64,000 nt of DNA from the NCBI GenBank assembly GCA_026014735.1, contig JAOZHT010000002.1, positions 310,001-374,000 on the forward strand, read 5' to 3'. Shown piece by piece: positions 7,750-16,770 of the stretch (the first letter of the stretch is position 1; each line of letters opens with the position of its first letter). The stretch comes from Candidatus Bathyarchaeota archaeon. Its GTDB lineage: Archaea; Thermoproteota; Bathyarchaeia; Bathyarchaeales; Bathycorpusculaceae. The notes below the pieces were generated by a model. The model was not told where the DNA came from, ran no database searches, and saw only the letters and a program-made list of their open reading frames with translations. Position numbers and translations under genes: made by a program.

Positions 7750-8916
7750 TTAGCTTTTGCTATAACAGGAGGGGCAAAGGAACTTCTTCAAAAATAGACC
7801 TTTGTCTTTTCCACACGCAGAGCAGACAATTTTATGGCAACCATCGCAATAGAAGAGCTTGTTCGCTTTTGTCTTCGTATTACATGTTGGGCATAATAAC
7901 AGGTCTTTCCAGACATTTCCCGAGGAGGCAAAGATTGTTTTTTCATGCCAGTAGCGGTCAGGCTCAAAAGCTGTTATATACCAAAACGGCACTTGCACAA
8001 GTTTCCCTTTTAGAAAGGAAATATCGTAGCGTCTTGGTACGTATAGCCTATCATACGCTCTTTGGCCATAATGTTGCTGATAAGTTATTGTGTTCTTCTT
8101 AATTATGAAATCAAGCGCTATTTCGTTTGCTTCTCGATAGTTTGAGATTTTAGGCTGACACATTTCTATGTCATACTTGTCTTCGGTATCAAGAGTATAA
8201 TCCAGCTCTTGAGTACGATCGATTTCTTGCGCTAACAGATTATCTTCAACAATCTGCCGACTCATTGCATCCATAACAAGAAAACCCTTATCTTCAAAAA
8301 AAAGAGGCGGAGACCTAACGGACCCCCTGAAGATGTATTCAAAGAAATAATATGGACAGTAAACTAGCCGGCCTCTATTAGGACTTTTAGTTTGGATAAG
8401 GCTATGAGCAAGCGGTAGACCATTCTTGATGAAGAATCTATTATTAGAAGACAATTCTTCAGTTGAGACACTACTTTTTTCATATTTTAGCCATAGCCGC
8501 ATAAAGTCTGTTTCTAACTGCTGAAATTCATTTTCTGTTTCAGATTGATTCAAGCTTTCAACGTTGGTATGTAATCCACTATACGTCAAGTTGGCTGAAC
8601 CTGAGACGCCAAATTTCTTGTCGAATAAGTAGATTTTTGCGTGAACAAATACTGCCTTACTACTTGCTTTATCATTCTCTAGTATCAAAAAATGAAGGTT
8701 AGGATTTTGGGCGGTTCTTAGAACATCAAGGGCTTGAAGGTTTGTATCAACCTTGCTTGTGATGAGCCTAACTTCAAGTCCCCGTCGGGATAGTTGAACT
8801 AAAAACTCTGCATACTGCTTGCTTAACCAAGGACTTACAACCCATACTGAGTCCTGTGCTTTTTCGAAAAGAGGTAAAAGCACGGACCCTGCATTCGTAC
8901 CGGAAAATGTTTTCAT
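7750..8916 (-). CDS. PLD-like (HKD) protein with C-terminal zinc ribbon
   Basis: Phospholipase D superfamily protein of 388 residues. The N-terminal domain carries a single HKD motif: HAKIYLFDKKFGVSGSANLT around residue 130, preceded by the family pattern VWVVSPWLSKQY. Single-HKD proteins usually dimerise to form one phosphodiesterase site; nuclease activity is common (Nuc, BfiI and helicase-associated PLDs). The C-terminus holds two or three zinc-binding CxxC pairs (CPTCNTK, CDGCHK, CSACGK, CPSC), suggesting nucleic acid binding. The long middle part matches nothing I recognise. The gene is AT-rich compared with its neighbours and stands alone, so it may be a transferred defence or repair nuclease. 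Confidence 0.7.
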   Translation of the reverse strand: MKTFSGTNAGSVLLPLFEKAQDSVWVVSPWLSKQYAEFLVQLSRRGLEVRLITSKVDTNLQALDVLRTAQNPNLHFLILENDKASSKAVFVHAKIYLFDKKFGVSGSANLTYSGLHTNVESLNQSETENEFQQLETDFMRLWLKYEKSSVSTEELSSNNRFFIKNGLPLAHSLIQTKSPNRGRLVYCPYYFFEYIFRGSVRSPPLFFEDKGFLVMDAMSRQIVEDNLLAQEIDRTQELDYTLDTEDKYDIEMCQPKISNYREANEIALDFIIKKNTITYQQHYGQRAYDRLYVPRRYDISFLKGKLVQVPFWYITAFEPDRYWHEKTIFASSGNVWKDLLLCPTCNTKTKANKLFYCDGCHKIVCSACGKDKGLFLKKFLCPSCYSKS

Positions 8917-9134
8917 TAATCAGTCCTCGATGGCAATTGAGTTAGCGATAGCATCATCACTACTGTGTTGTTTCAAGGCATTTAAAATTTTAGAATTATA
9001 GATAAGTAAAGAAGTTGGATAAGCTCCCACAATTAACCTTAAACCTTTTGATCGGGAACCGGATACATTTTATTCTTTTACTGATAAAAAATTTTATCAA
9101 AAACCCTAAAATCTAATCGTGCCTCTTTTCCGCT

Positions 9135-9860
9135 ATGGACTCTGGCCTGGAATTGCTGCATAAGGCACTCAAAGACGAGAAAAGAAGAAAAATCCTTAGC
9201 CTCCTCAAAGAAGGCAGCCTAAGCTACACCGAACTGATGAATGAACTGCAAATCAGCAACACAGGCAAACTCAACTATCACCTAAAAGCCCTCGGCGACC
9301 GGGTAGCCAAAAACGGGGATGGACGCTACATTTTAACGGATAAAGGCAAATACGCCGCAAATCTGCTCTGCGAAATCAAAGAGAAGAAGAGCCAAGCTCA
9401 AGCAGAAGCGCCGTTTCCAAGGGGCTACTTGATTGTGGCGAGCCTGTTCTCGGTTGCGGTTGTAGCGGTGGATTTTGGGCTGTTTCTTTGGGGGCAAATT
9501 GCGGCGGCGGAGCTTGCGGGGTACCTGTTGACGGCGGCATTGGGTTTTGCTTTTTTGGTTGCAGCTGAGAAGGTGCGGCTTAAGCGGGCGATGCTGCCGG
9601 CGAAGCGTCAGATGCTCGGCGCAGCGGTATCCATTGTTGCGGCGGGGGCGTTTGCGGGGGCGGTGGCGCTGTTCTTCGGGGGCGGCTTACTCATCGGGGC
9701 GCTGGGGCAAGCGGGGGTCAGAAGTGTTTTTCCGTCCTTTAATTCATGGATTATCTTTAGCTTCACATTGGGCGCACTCGTCGGGGCAGCAGTGGGCTAT
9801 GTGCTTTACAGAAAGAGCAGGTACTCGAAACCAGCTTACTATAACCTCTTCGAAGCATAA
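9135..9860 (+). CDS. Membrane-anchored winged-helix transcription regulator
   Basis: The N-terminal 85 residues form an ArsR-like winged helix of the type common in archaea (LKDEKRRKILSLLKEGSLSY, then ISNTGKLNYHLKAL and a wing ending in GRYILTDKG). After a short linker come about four hydrophobic helices from residue 95 onwards. It probably senses a membrane or envelope signal and acts on DNA at the membrane; target genes are unknown. It is divergent from the PLD gene across 218 bp. Start ATG 9135 fits the usual N-terminus. Single-gene unit. Confidence 0.75.
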   Translation: MDSGLELLHKALKDEKRRKILSLLKEGSLSYTELMNELQISNTGKLNYHLKALGDRVAKNGDGRYILTDKGKYAANLLCEIKEKKSQAQAEAPFPRGYLIVASLFSVAVVAVDFGLFLWGQIAAAELAGYLLTAALGFAFLVAAEKVRLKRAMLPAKRQMLGAAVSIVAAGAFAGAVALFFGGGLLIGALGQAGVRSVFPSFNSWIIFSFTLGALVGAAVGYVLYRKSRYSKPAYYNLFEA

Positions 9861-10028
9861 TCGAGGCCTTAAGGGGAATTTATCCTCTGGAGGTTCTTTG
9901 TGGCCGTAAGACGATTGGTTGAGGTTAATAGAGACGCCTTCCACTCTGGCATATAGCGTGCTCGATTGTCTTCTATGTTTAAACCGTGCACGGGTCAAGG
10001 GAATGGGAGGAAGCATATAATTTCTTTT

Positions 10029-10643
10029 TTAGGGATATCGCCCGTTATTGATCCCTACGTCGATGGGTAGATCGATACCAAAAAGAAGATAGGAATTCTC
10101 AGTTAGGTTGCCCCAAACATATTCGCCATCGCCCACTTGTCTTAAATCCATTTTGACCCTACAGTAAGCGCCACCAAGGTCATTTCCTTCGGTGCCTTTG
10201 AAAATAAGACGCGTGGTAACTTCGAGCCTATGTGACCTTTCGAAAAACGCCAAATTTTCTTTAAGACCGTGTAAACCGCCGACGTTACTTAGAGACAGCA
10301 ATTTAGAGCTATTCGGGGGGAAAATATAGGATTCGCTGTCGATGAAATCGATTCTATAGCCAATTATACCATATGTCTCCGTTATTGTTGCGCGGGTGAT
10401 AGCCATCTCTTTGTCGGATGTATTGGTGACGTTAACAAACAAGACACAGGCTATTAATTGCTTGTAGCTGATTCCAGAGTCGACAGACGTGTTCCAGACC
10501 TTAAAATACGCCTGGTTTACATCAATGTTAAGGTCATACTCTTGCCTTCTCGGCGACTGCGGTGTTGCAGATGTGCAAAATACACCCGTTATTACTATGG
10601 CAATGAGTACTACCGTGCTTACTAATAGAATCCAAGGCTTCAT
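10029..10643 (-). CDS. Small exported protein of unknown function
   Basis: Not recognised. It starts with a signal peptide or N-terminal anchor (WILLVSTVVLIAIVITGVFC), where the Cys at about residue 23 could be a lipid-attachment site. The remaining 180 residues look like one beta-sandwich domain (ACVLFVNVTNTSDKEMAIT; then SSKLLSLSNVGGLHG), with several NxT sites. This resembles DUF4352-like or other cell-surface sandwich domains only in general style. It is flanked by spacers and is not in an obvious operon. Confidence 0.6.
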   Translation of the reverse strand: MKPWILLVSTVVLIAIVITGVFCTSATPQSPRRQEYDLNIDVNQAYFKVWNTSVDSGISYKQLIACVLFVNVTNTSDKEMAITRATITETYGIIGYRIDFIDSESYIFPPNSSKLLSLSNVGGLHGLKENLAFFERSHRLEVTTRLIFKGTEGNDLGGAYCRVKMDLRQVGDGEYVWGNLTENSYLLFGIDLPIDVGINNGRYP

Positions 10644-10810
10644 TTTACCACCAATTGTTTTATTTTAAAAAAAATATAATTTAAGCTTTGCGACGATTTG
10701 CAGCACATGGCTTGATAATTAATACAGATTAAAAAAAATTAAAATTAAATGCATAAAGTGGATGAGAAGAGGCGGCAATCGGCGATAGAGCAAAACTGAT
10801 TGTGGCTTTT
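10644..10810. other. AT-rich spacer before dispersed element copy A
   Basis: No gene, RNA or clear dyad seen. It contains the promoter side of the small exported protein (oligo-A/T runs at about 10665-10685 and 10729-10750) and then leads into the repeated element. Confidence 0.4.
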
Positions 10811-11041
10811 TATAAGGGGAGGGAGGTGGTGGCTGAGCAACAGATGTTTGGGGTATATGGAAGCGTCAGCTGAATCTAACCATCGTCTCAGTTTAGGAGC
10901 AGTCGCATAGTTTCTGAATCTAAAACGCTGCAGTTGCCTAACCCGTCAATGGGCGTGTTAACATCTGCTGGGTTTTTGGTTGCCTAAGCTGCTTTTGTTG
11001 AGCCTATAAATAGAGGGGGGGTAGACGTGGCTGAGCAACAG
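10811..11041 (+). repeat. Dispersed TATA/G-tract element, copy A (long form)
   Basis: A 231-bp non-coding element. It opens with TATAAGGGGAGGGAGGT (10811-10827), has a variable middle of about 94 nt, then a core of 120 nt (10922-11041) that matches copy B (33580-33700, opposite strand) at roughly 92% by eye. The core contains a small hairpin CCCGTCAATGGG (10942-10953) and GTTGCCTAA twice, and ends in CCTATAAATAGAGGGGGGG followed by CGTGGCTGAGCAACAG. Both the left and right ends contain a TATA box, a G-tract and GTGGCTGAGCAACAG in the same direction. It abuts the cobY stop codon and its promoter-like ends point into cobY antisense. Confidence 0.75.
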
Positions 11042-11659
11042 TTACCTCTTTGTTTGCGCCGCAAGCATCTTTTCCGCCAGCTGCAGCTCCGAGACAGTGT
11101 TGATATTCACTGCCAGTTCCTCATCATCCATCAGGAAGATATCTTGGTCAAGCCACTCATCGCCGTAGCGTTTGCTGCCGTCGATAACGTTGATGCCTAC
11201 GGGAACCACGTCTTGGTCGTCAGCTTTGAAACTGTATTCGATGCACATGCCCAAACGCGCCTTAACCTGTAGCGGAACCGCCACCGTCAACGCGGGCTTG
11301 CCGCAGCGCATATACCGCTCCATCACCGCATCAATCATGCCGCCACGGACAAGCGGCAAATCCGCGGCTATAGCCAAAAACACACCTAGCCTAAGCGTCT
11401 GAACCGTGTAACCCATATCCGAAACGTAATCTTGTCCCGGAGTCTGGATGACTTCCACGCCAAGCTGCCGCATAAGCGCCGTTGTTTTAGGTGTAACAGC
11501 GGTTGTCGCTACAACAATTTTGTCAATTGACTTAGCCTCCTTAAGCGCCGCAAGCACATATTCGATGGCGGGTTTGCCGCAGACGGGAATAAGAGGCTTC
11601 TCCATAGGCAGCTTCATGCGGGTACCCTTGCCCCCCGCCATAACCACGGCAACTACCAT
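11042..11659 (-). CDS. cobY: Adenosylcobinamide-phosphate guanylyltransferase (CobY), copy 1
   Basis: Archaeal enzyme that transfers GMP from GTP to adenosylcobinamide phosphate, giving AdoCbi-GDP for the nucleotide loop of B12. MobA-like nucleotidyltransferase fold: VAVVMAGGKGTRM at the N-terminus binds the nucleotide, EKPLIPVCGKPAIEYV follows, and AADLPLV carries the metal-binding Asp. It overlaps cobS by 7 nt and is the last gene of dph6-cobT-cobS-cobY. A second cobS-cobY pair lies at 21.5-23 kb; the two CobY proteins look only about 30% identical, so this is an old duplication or separate acquisition. Confidence 0.85.
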   Translation of the reverse strand: MVVAVVMAGGKGTRMKLPMEKPLIPVCGKPAIEYVLAALKEAKSIDKIVVATTAVTPKTTALMRQLGVEVIQTPGQDYVSDMGYTVQTLRLGVFLAIAADLPLVRGGMIDAVMERYMRCGKPALTVAVPLQVKARLGMCIEYSFKADDQDVVPVGINVIDGSKRYGDEWLDQDIFLMDDEELAVNINTVSELQLAEKMLAAQTKR

Positions 11660-12432
11660 AACGCCACCGCCAAAAGCACAACGACGGCAACCAATCTTGA
11701 AAGCTCGTTGGTGGCGCCGAAAACGTCACCTGTCACGCCGTTAAAGTTGCGGTGAGCAAAAGCAACCATAACCAAACCCGTGATGACTGCGGCAAGCACC
11801 GCAAAGACGCCAATCCAGCCTAGCAGCGGCACCGCTATGCTAAAGGAAATCGCCAGCGCCGCCAGCAGCCGCCAGTTGCCTCCAGCGCCATGCATTGCTT
11901 GCAGAAACGGCGAGTTCATGCCTTCATGGACGGATTTGCCTGCCCAAGCCGCCACCACCATCGAAAGCTTCGCCGACAGCTCCACCACCAGCACCGCTGG
12001 GAAAATCAGGGGCACTGCGATGCCCAGGTAGATTACGCTGTCGCCCAGCGATGCAAAAGCGAAGGCTGTGATTAGGTAAGTTATCAAAGTTAAGCCGATG
12101 GCGCCTGCACCCGTAAGTTGGTCATGCATAACCTCAATCTTCTTTTCTGCGCTGCCATGCACCATGATGCCGTCGCCGAAATCCAGCAGTCCATCAGTGT
12201 GATGCAGCCCAGTCATCCAGAGCAGCAGCCCCAAAACCAAAGCGCCCACCACGAGGCTGGGCAGATACTCAATTGCAACCCACCCAAACAGGCCCGCCAG
12301 CAGCCCCAGCAGGGCGCCGATGAGGGGGAAAGCCCACATGTTGCGTGCGCAGTCCACCAGCAGGTGCTCGTCCATCTGCACTGGAAAAACGGTTAGGAAG
12401 GATAGGAGGTTTTTAAGTTGCCTAAGTACCAA
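11653..12432 (-). CDS. cobS: Adenosylcobinamide-GDP ribazoletransferase (CobS), copy 1
   Basis: Polytopic membrane enzyme that joins AdoCbi-GDP with alpha-ribazole (phosphate) to make cobalamin (phosphate). The family signatures are visible: SFLTVFPV near the N-terminus, LHHTDGLLDFGDG with the conserved acidic residues around residue 95, AKLSMV in the middle, and the C-terminal GVTGDVFGATNE. About six hydrophobic segments. Located 6 nt after cobT and overlapping cobY, so translation is probably coupled. It differs from copy 2 at 21.5 kb, though both keep all signatures. Confidence 0.9.
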   Translation of the reverse strand: MVLRQLKNLLSFLTVFPVQMDEHLLVDCARNMWAFPLIGALLGLLAGLFGWVAIEYLPSLVVGALVLGLLLWMTGLHHTDGLLDFGDGIMVHGSAEKKIEVMHDQLTGAGAIGLTLITYLITAFAFASLGDSVIYLGIAVPLIFPAVLVVELSAKLSMVVAAWAGKSVHEGMNSPFLQAMHGAGGNWRLLAALAISFSIAVPLLGWIGVFAVLAAVITGLVMVAFAHRNFNGVTGDVFGATNELSRLVAVVVLLAVALW

Positions 12433-12438
12433 GCGCGC

Positions 12439-13527
12439 TCACTTTTTCTGCATCAGTGAGGCATAATTACGTTCTATTTCCTTAAGAAGGATGCGCTTGT
12501 CAACCGCGCCGCCGCTCTTAGCCATCGCCGCTATGGAGGCTCCGCCTGCGCCCACGCCCTCCTTAACCAGCCCTGTCTCGTAGATTTGCAAACCCGGATA
12601 CTGGGAGACACCGAAATCTAGATCCGCAGCTAACACGGGAACCTCGCAGAATTGGCGGATGATGCCGCAGATGTCGCTGGTTTTATCGTGAGCTACCCAG
12701 CGGGTGGTGCCCACGGCAACGTTACATAAAGACTTTGGACTCAACGCATTAATGACTGCCAGAACAGCGGTCATCTGGGTGCCGCCCGCCATCAACACAG
12801 GCGCCTGCCGACTGCCGCCGATAACCAAGCCTGCAACAGCAGCCATCATCGGGTCACCTACAGCCGAAACCGCCTTGATAGGGTCGCCTCTGAAGCTGCC
12901 GAATTTCTCAGCTGCCGCCTTCAAACCAGCCGCAACCACCGCTTCCTTGAGGCTATGGGGATTCTGGGGAAGGGTGCTGCTGACTTTTCCATAGGCATCC
13001 ACGCCCATCGCGGTCAGCACGCCCAGCGCTGTGGTTGTGCCGCCGGGGATGGATTCGCCGATAACCAAGTAATCCGCGGCCTTGGCCAGCTGTTCACCGA
13101 CGACTTTGGCGCGTTCGATTACTTCTTCGACGTTGTCGACGGCGTCGCCGCTTCGTATGTCGCGTCCGGGGCTTCCGTTCACGTCAAGGTAGGGGATTTG
13201 GGGCTTCACTTTGACGCCGCCATTGACCACCAAGACGGGTATGTCGGCTAGATGCAGCGCCGAAGTAGTTATGAGCGCGGGGGTGGGGATGCCGTCGGGT
13301 GTGATGGGAACGCCCTGAATGCTTCGGCATCTGCCTAAAAGCAGAAGCTCAGCGTCCGCGGGAGGAGTGAAATCCGTAAAATCGGGGTTTGCGCCCGCCG
13401 CTGAAAGCCCAGGAATCTTGCCCGTTTCGGTGGTGGCTATGGTGGCGATGAAGAGGGGAGTTTTGCCTTCGATTTCATCTAGGAAGGCTTTTGCCTTCAA
13501 CTCGTTATTAGCAAATATAACATCCAT
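12439..13527 (-). CDS. cobT: Nicotinate-nucleotide-dependent phosphoribosyltransferase, archaeal CobT type
   Basis: Activates the lower-ligand base of B12 by moving phosphoribose from nicotinate mononucleotide. The protein belongs to the archaeal branch (TIGR00303-like) and not to short bacterial CobT: it has IPGLSAAGANPDFTDFTPPAD at residues 38-58 (internal), GESIPGGTTTALGVL around residue 158, AVGDPMMAAVAGLV, and VLMAGGTQMTAVLAV near 245. A C-terminal glycine-rich GVGAGGASIAAM segment ends it. It lies 12 nt after dph6 and just ahead of cobS-cobY. The base it prefers cannot be told from sequence. Confidence 0.85.
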   Translation of the reverse strand: MDVIFANNELKAKAFLDEIEGKTPLFIATIATTETGKIPGLSAAGANPDFTDFTPPADAELLLLGRCRSIQGVPITPDGIPTPALITTSALHLADIPVLVVNGGVKVKPQIPYLDVNGSPGRDIRSGDAVDNVEEVIERAKVVGEQLAKAADYLVIGESIPGGTTTALGVLTAMGVDAYGKVSSTLPQNPHSLKEAVVAAGLKAAAEKFGSFRGDPIKAVSAVGDPMMAAVAGLVIGGSRQAPVLMAGGTQMTAVLAVINALSPKSLCNVAVGTTRWVAHDKTSDICGIIRQFCEVPVLAADLDFGVSQYPGLQIYETGLVKEGVGAGGASIAAMAKSGGAVDKRILLKEIERNYASLMQKK

Positions 13528-13539
13528 GCTGGTTCAGCC

Positions 13540-14208
13540 TTACTTTGGGGTAACTTTCCACTTCTTGATTTCTAAGTACCCAAAGCCATTATCTAAGCGT
13601 TTCTTCTCCGCCTCAACAACCTCGACCTTCTGGCTAAAGCCAGGTCCATCGGTGATGACGGTGTGGTATTCGCCGCCTTCTCCGCATGGGTCCACGCCGG
13701 GTAATTTGAGGATGTCATCGTAGAATTGGCGATCCAACACGCGTCCCAGCCAATCCAAGCTGAGCTCGCGGTTGGTGCGCACGACGGTGGCTTTGAAGCC
13801 CGACTTGAGGTAGTCAAGGTAAATCTGTTTAGTATCCCCCATCCACAATGGCTTCACCGGTGTCAAACCAACTTCACGGCAGATCCTGCCCAGCCAACCT
13901 TCCTCGTGCCCCGCGACCTCATAGATGTCGCCTGTGACAAGGCCCTCTGCACCCTGCTTCTTGAAATCTGAAAGGACGGCTTTGAAGTCGGCTTCGTAGG
14001 TGGCTGGCGAGGTGGTTTTTTTTATGTGGGGTACCCCAATGGCTTTTGCTTGGGCGTCTAGGATGCCGGTGGGGATCATGTGGAAGTTGGATTTTTCCGG
14101 GTTCATCATCATCGTTAGGAGTGAGAGGACTTGGTGGCCTTGCTGGACTGCAAGGTAGTATGCGTAGGCGCTGTCTTTGCCGCCGCTCCATGAAGCTACA
14201 ACTTTCAT
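13540..14208 (-). CDS. dph6: Diphthine-ammonia ligase (Dph6)
   Basis: Final amidation step of diphthamide on elongation factor 2. The N-terminal ATP pyrophosphatase loop VASWSGGKDSAYA and the later signature DPCGEGGEYHTVITDGP, both diagnostic of Dph6/MJ0570, are intact, and the length of 222 residues is normal. It heads the operon with cobT, cobS and cobY; this link to B12 genes has no obvious functional reason and may be only co-location. Confidence 0.9.
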   Translation of the reverse strand: MKVVASWSGGKDSAYAYYLAVQQGHQVLSLLTMMMNPEKSNFHMIPTGILDAQAKAIGVPHIKKTTSPATYEADFKAVLSDFKKQGAEGLVTGDIYEVAGHEEGWLGRICREVGLTPVKPLWMGDTKQIYLDYLKSGFKATVVRTNRELSLDWLGRVLDRQFYDDILKLPGVDPCGEGGEYHTVITDGPGFSQKVEVVEAEKKRLDNGFGYLEIKKWKVTPK

Positions 14209-14465
14209 TGGTTTTTATCTCCTGAATGGTTTGGAACGTTTAAGCAGTAAATCAAGGTTTTTCTTGCCAAACATTTAGTTAACCTGCCCGCTGATAAAAC
14301 TTTGCTTGAATCTTGGGCGGTTTTCTTTATGTTTAGCAAATATTCACCCGACAATGGATGGTTTATCCATCATATTTCATATAAGGCTTACGGAAAAACC
14401 CCAGCGCCCCAACCAACCCTCAGAGACACAAAAAGGGAATTCCGCGGAAAAAACCGCATGCGCAT

Positions 14466-14879
14466 CTAAATGGTGGGGAAGAACGGCGACGGATACGCCA
14501 AACCGAAAAGCAAACCCACCACGATACTGAGCACCACAAAGATTATCCACGCCAATATCGCAATGAGGATCGCGCGTAGCCAACCCGTGTCAAAGCTTGC
14601 CTTATACACCCATATCCACGCCAGAAACGCCAGTAGGTAGGCGATTATGTAAGCAGTTGCTCCGATAAGTGCCCCCAGCAGAAGACTCGCAAGAACCATA
14701 ACGATAACGTAGATGATTGGCCCCGCCAGCGTCGCAAGCAATGCCTGCCCAAAGGTGGCTCTGCCGCCGGTGACGGCTTTCCCTGCAAGCCACACGGGAA
14801 TCGACGTTACAATCCAGATGATAATCAATTCAAGGATGAATAAAAGCAGACTTTCCAGAGACATACTCGCAAAATCCAA
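14466..14879 (-). CDS. Small four-helix membrane protein, unknown function
   Basis: 137 residues, nearly all hydrophobic, with about four transmembrane helices (LLLFILELIIIWIVTSIPVW; LLATLAGPIIYVIVMVLASL; ILAWIIFVVLSIVVGLLFGL among them). Conserved-looking loop GKAVTGGRATFGQA between helices 1 and 2. No family recognised with confidence. Flanked by about 257 bp and 150 bp without genes; at 14353-14369 in the downstream spacer there is a short dyad, ATGGAT/ATCCAT. Confidence 0.65.
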   Translation of the reverse strand: MDFASMSLESLLLFILELIIIWIVTSIPVWLAGKAVTGGRATFGQALLATLAGPIIYVIVMVLASLLLGALIGATAYIIAYLLAFLAWIWVYKASFDTGWLRAILIAILAWIIFVVLSIVVGLLFGLAYPSPFFPTI

Positions 14880-15029
14880 ACTTAAAACCTCTAAGAGTGT
14901 TCTGTTTAACGCGGTATTTATGGCTTGCTGGATTAGAGATGTGGCTAACGAGCTTGCCTAAGCAGACACCGCAGAAACCCACGCAACACTTAAAACACAC
15001 CTCTACCAGTAAACCCCAAGGTTAAAAAC

Positions 15030-15509
15030 ATGACAACAACCCCGCCGCTGCTTGAATACCTCGAAAAAAGAGGCATCACCCTGCAAAGCCTCATAGACAG
15101 CGCCCTAGAAATGTATGTGCCTCACCCCGGCATAGAAACCCCCCAGAAAGCCACCGAGCTACTCAAAGAGGAATTCCTCGATATACTCCAAGACGTCAAC
15201 GTCTCCACCCTTATCGTGGCGGCTTTCCATGCGCAGCAGGAAGCTGAAAACGGACGCATACCCGGCTTAACGGTGGAGCGCTTCATGGGCAGGCCCGGAT
15301 TGGTTGCGGATGAGCTTATCGGCATTGCAATCGCCACCTACATCGGCGGGTCACGGGGCATGTTTGAGTTTGTACGCTTCGACCAGGCAAAACCCGGCAT
15401 CCTGCGTGAGTTGCCGCCGCTTACAAACGACGCCATAGGCGCCTTGGTAGCTGGGGCATCCTCGAATGTTTATACTAAAGCCCTCAAATCCGCAGGCGCC
15501 ACCGCTTAG
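15030..15509 (+). CDS. cobZ: Alpha-ribazole phosphatase, CobZ type (PgpA-like)
   Basis: CobZ, characterised in Methanosarcina, removes the phosphate from alpha-ribazole phosphate (or cobalamin phosphate) in the nucleotide-loop pathway. The protein matches the PgpA-like CobZ pattern: VNVSTLIVAAF, then GLVADELIGIAIATYIGGSR and FVRFDQAKPGILRELPPL, followed by DAIGALVAGASSNVY. The acidic DE and D-x-x-KPG motifs of PgpA are kept. Membrane helices are weak, as in CobZ and unlike true phosphatidylglycerophosphatase. Placement close to dph6-cobT-cobS-cobY supports the B12 role; phosphatidylglycerol-phosphate hydrolysis is the alternative. Confidence 0.8.
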   Translation: MTTTPPLLEYLEKRGITLQSLIDSALEMYVPHPGIETPQKATELLKEEFLDILQDVNVSTLIVAAFHAQQEAENGRIPGLTVERFMGRPGLVADELIGIAIATYIGGSRGMFEFVRFDQAKPGILRELPPLTNDAIGALVAGASSNVYTKALKSAGATA

Positions 15510-15524
15510 AGTGGTTTTCCGCAA

Positions 15525-15533
15525 ATTATAAAA
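15525..15533 (+). promoter_or_regulatory. TATA box before the GT4 gene
   Basis: ATTATAAAA, 35 nt before ATG 15568; the distance fits an archaeal promoter with a very short leader. Confidence 0.55.
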
Positions 15534-15567
15534 CATGCGCGGTTGAGGGTTTATCCGTTGGTTAGGG

Positions 15568-16725
15568 ATGGTTCAAACCCGGCTCTGCATAGTCACGCAT
15601 ACGTTTCTGCCTCATGTGGGCGGCATAGAGAAGGTGACTAATGAGCAGAGCAAGCGGCTGCTGAAGTTGAATTATGCGCCGACGGTAGTGACTAACCGTA
15701 TTGGCACGCCCAAACGTTACAGCGTCGATGGGGTACCTGTGGAATGCTATGAATCCCTCAACACCGGTTTTCGCCTCGGCATCCCCTACTCGATTCCAAC
15801 CATAACCAGCTACCCCACCTTTGATAGAGCCGTAAAAACCAGCCAGCTTGTCCACGCCCACGGCCACCCCTACCTCACCTCGCTTGCCGCAGGCAAACTC
15901 GCCCGGTTCTACGGCAAACCCTTCGTGCTCACCCAGCATAACACCTTCATCGAATACAACAACATCTTCGACCACGTGGAACGCCTAAACGACTATTCGG
16001 TAGGCAAACAGAACCTCTCGGCCGCCGACAGAATCATCGCGATAAGCAGCGCCACCAAAGACTACGTGCTGCGGCTAGGCGCGAAGCCAAGTAAAGTTAA
16101 AGTCATCTACAACGGCGTTGACACCGCCCGCTTCAAGCCCCTGCCAGGAAAACGCGAACAAATCAGGCGTAAACATGGGATTGCGCGGGATGCAGTGGTG
16201 GTTTTGACGGTTCGGCGGCTAGTCTACAAGAACGGCATCGACACCCTGCTGGACTGCGCCAAAATCGCTGCGGAAAAGAACTCTAACATCGTGTTTTTGG
16301 CTGTCGGCAAGGGTCCTGACCTTGAAAATGTGCGTTTGGCGGTGGCGCAGATGGGGTTGGAGGCTAACTTTAAGCTGGCGGGGTTTGTCAGTGACGAAGA
16401 TTTGCCTGCATACTACAATGCTGCAGACATGTTTGTGTTGCCCTCCAAATCCGGGGAGGGATTGCCGCTGGTGGCGATGGAAGCCATGGCCTGCGGATTA
16501 CCTGTTGTGGCAACGGATGTTGGCGGCATAAAGGAAATTCTGCCGGCGGATTACGGCAAGCTTGTGGTGCCTAACCAGCCGGGTTTGCTGGCGGAGGCGG
16601 TTTTGGAGTTTGGGGAAGCGGATTTTTCTTCACGCGCCGCTGAGCTGCGGGCTCGGGTGGAGGAGCGGTTCAGCTGGGACGCAAACGTTGAAAGGCTTGT
16701 GGAAATATACGAAGAACTTATTTAA
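15568..16725 (+). CDS. Glycosyltransferase family 4
   Basis: GT-B fold glycosyltransferase that uses a nucleotide sugar to extend a glycan or lipid-linked sugar. N-terminal LCIVTHTFLPHVGGIEKVT and GHPYLTSLAAGKLAR are typical acceptor-side motifs; the C-terminal donor site reads VIYNGVDTARF, then GEGLPLVAMEAMACGLPVVATD with the Glu-rich EX7E motif. The length of 385 residues is standard. It is followed 45 nt later by a GT2 enzyme, probably in the same unit, suggesting surface polysaccharide or protein glycosylation. The sugar and acceptor are unknown. Confidence 0.85.
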   Translation: MVQTRLCIVTHTFLPHVGGIEKVTNEQSKRLLKLNYAPTVVTNRIGTPKRYSVDGVPVECYESLNTGFRLGIPYSIPTITSYPTFDRAVKTSQLVHAHGHPYLTSLAAGKLARFYGKPFVLTQHNTFIEYNNIFDHVERLNDYSVGKQNLSAADRIIAISSATKDYVLRLGAKPSKVKVIYNGVDTARFKPLPGKREQIRRKHGIARDAVVVLTVRRLVYKNGIDTLLDCAKIAAEKNSNIVFLAVGKGPDLENVRLAVAQMGLEANFKLAGFVSDEDLPAYYNAADMFVLPSKSGEGLPLVAMEAMACGLPVVATDVGGIKEILPADYGKLVVPNQPGLLAEAVLEFGEADFSSRAAELRARVEERFSWDANVERLVEIYEELI

Positions 16726-16770
16726 CCATGATGCGGAAACAATATAGCCCTTTAAGATGGATGTTAGCTG

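Noticed and set aside
11027-11272. Plus-strand frame running from element A into cobY
   Set aside because: Antisense to conserved CobY motifs and starts inside the repeat; no family features.
15030-15509. Phosphatidylglycerophosphatase A
   Set aside because: Same fold family, but lack of strong membrane helices and the neighbouring cob genes favour CobZ.
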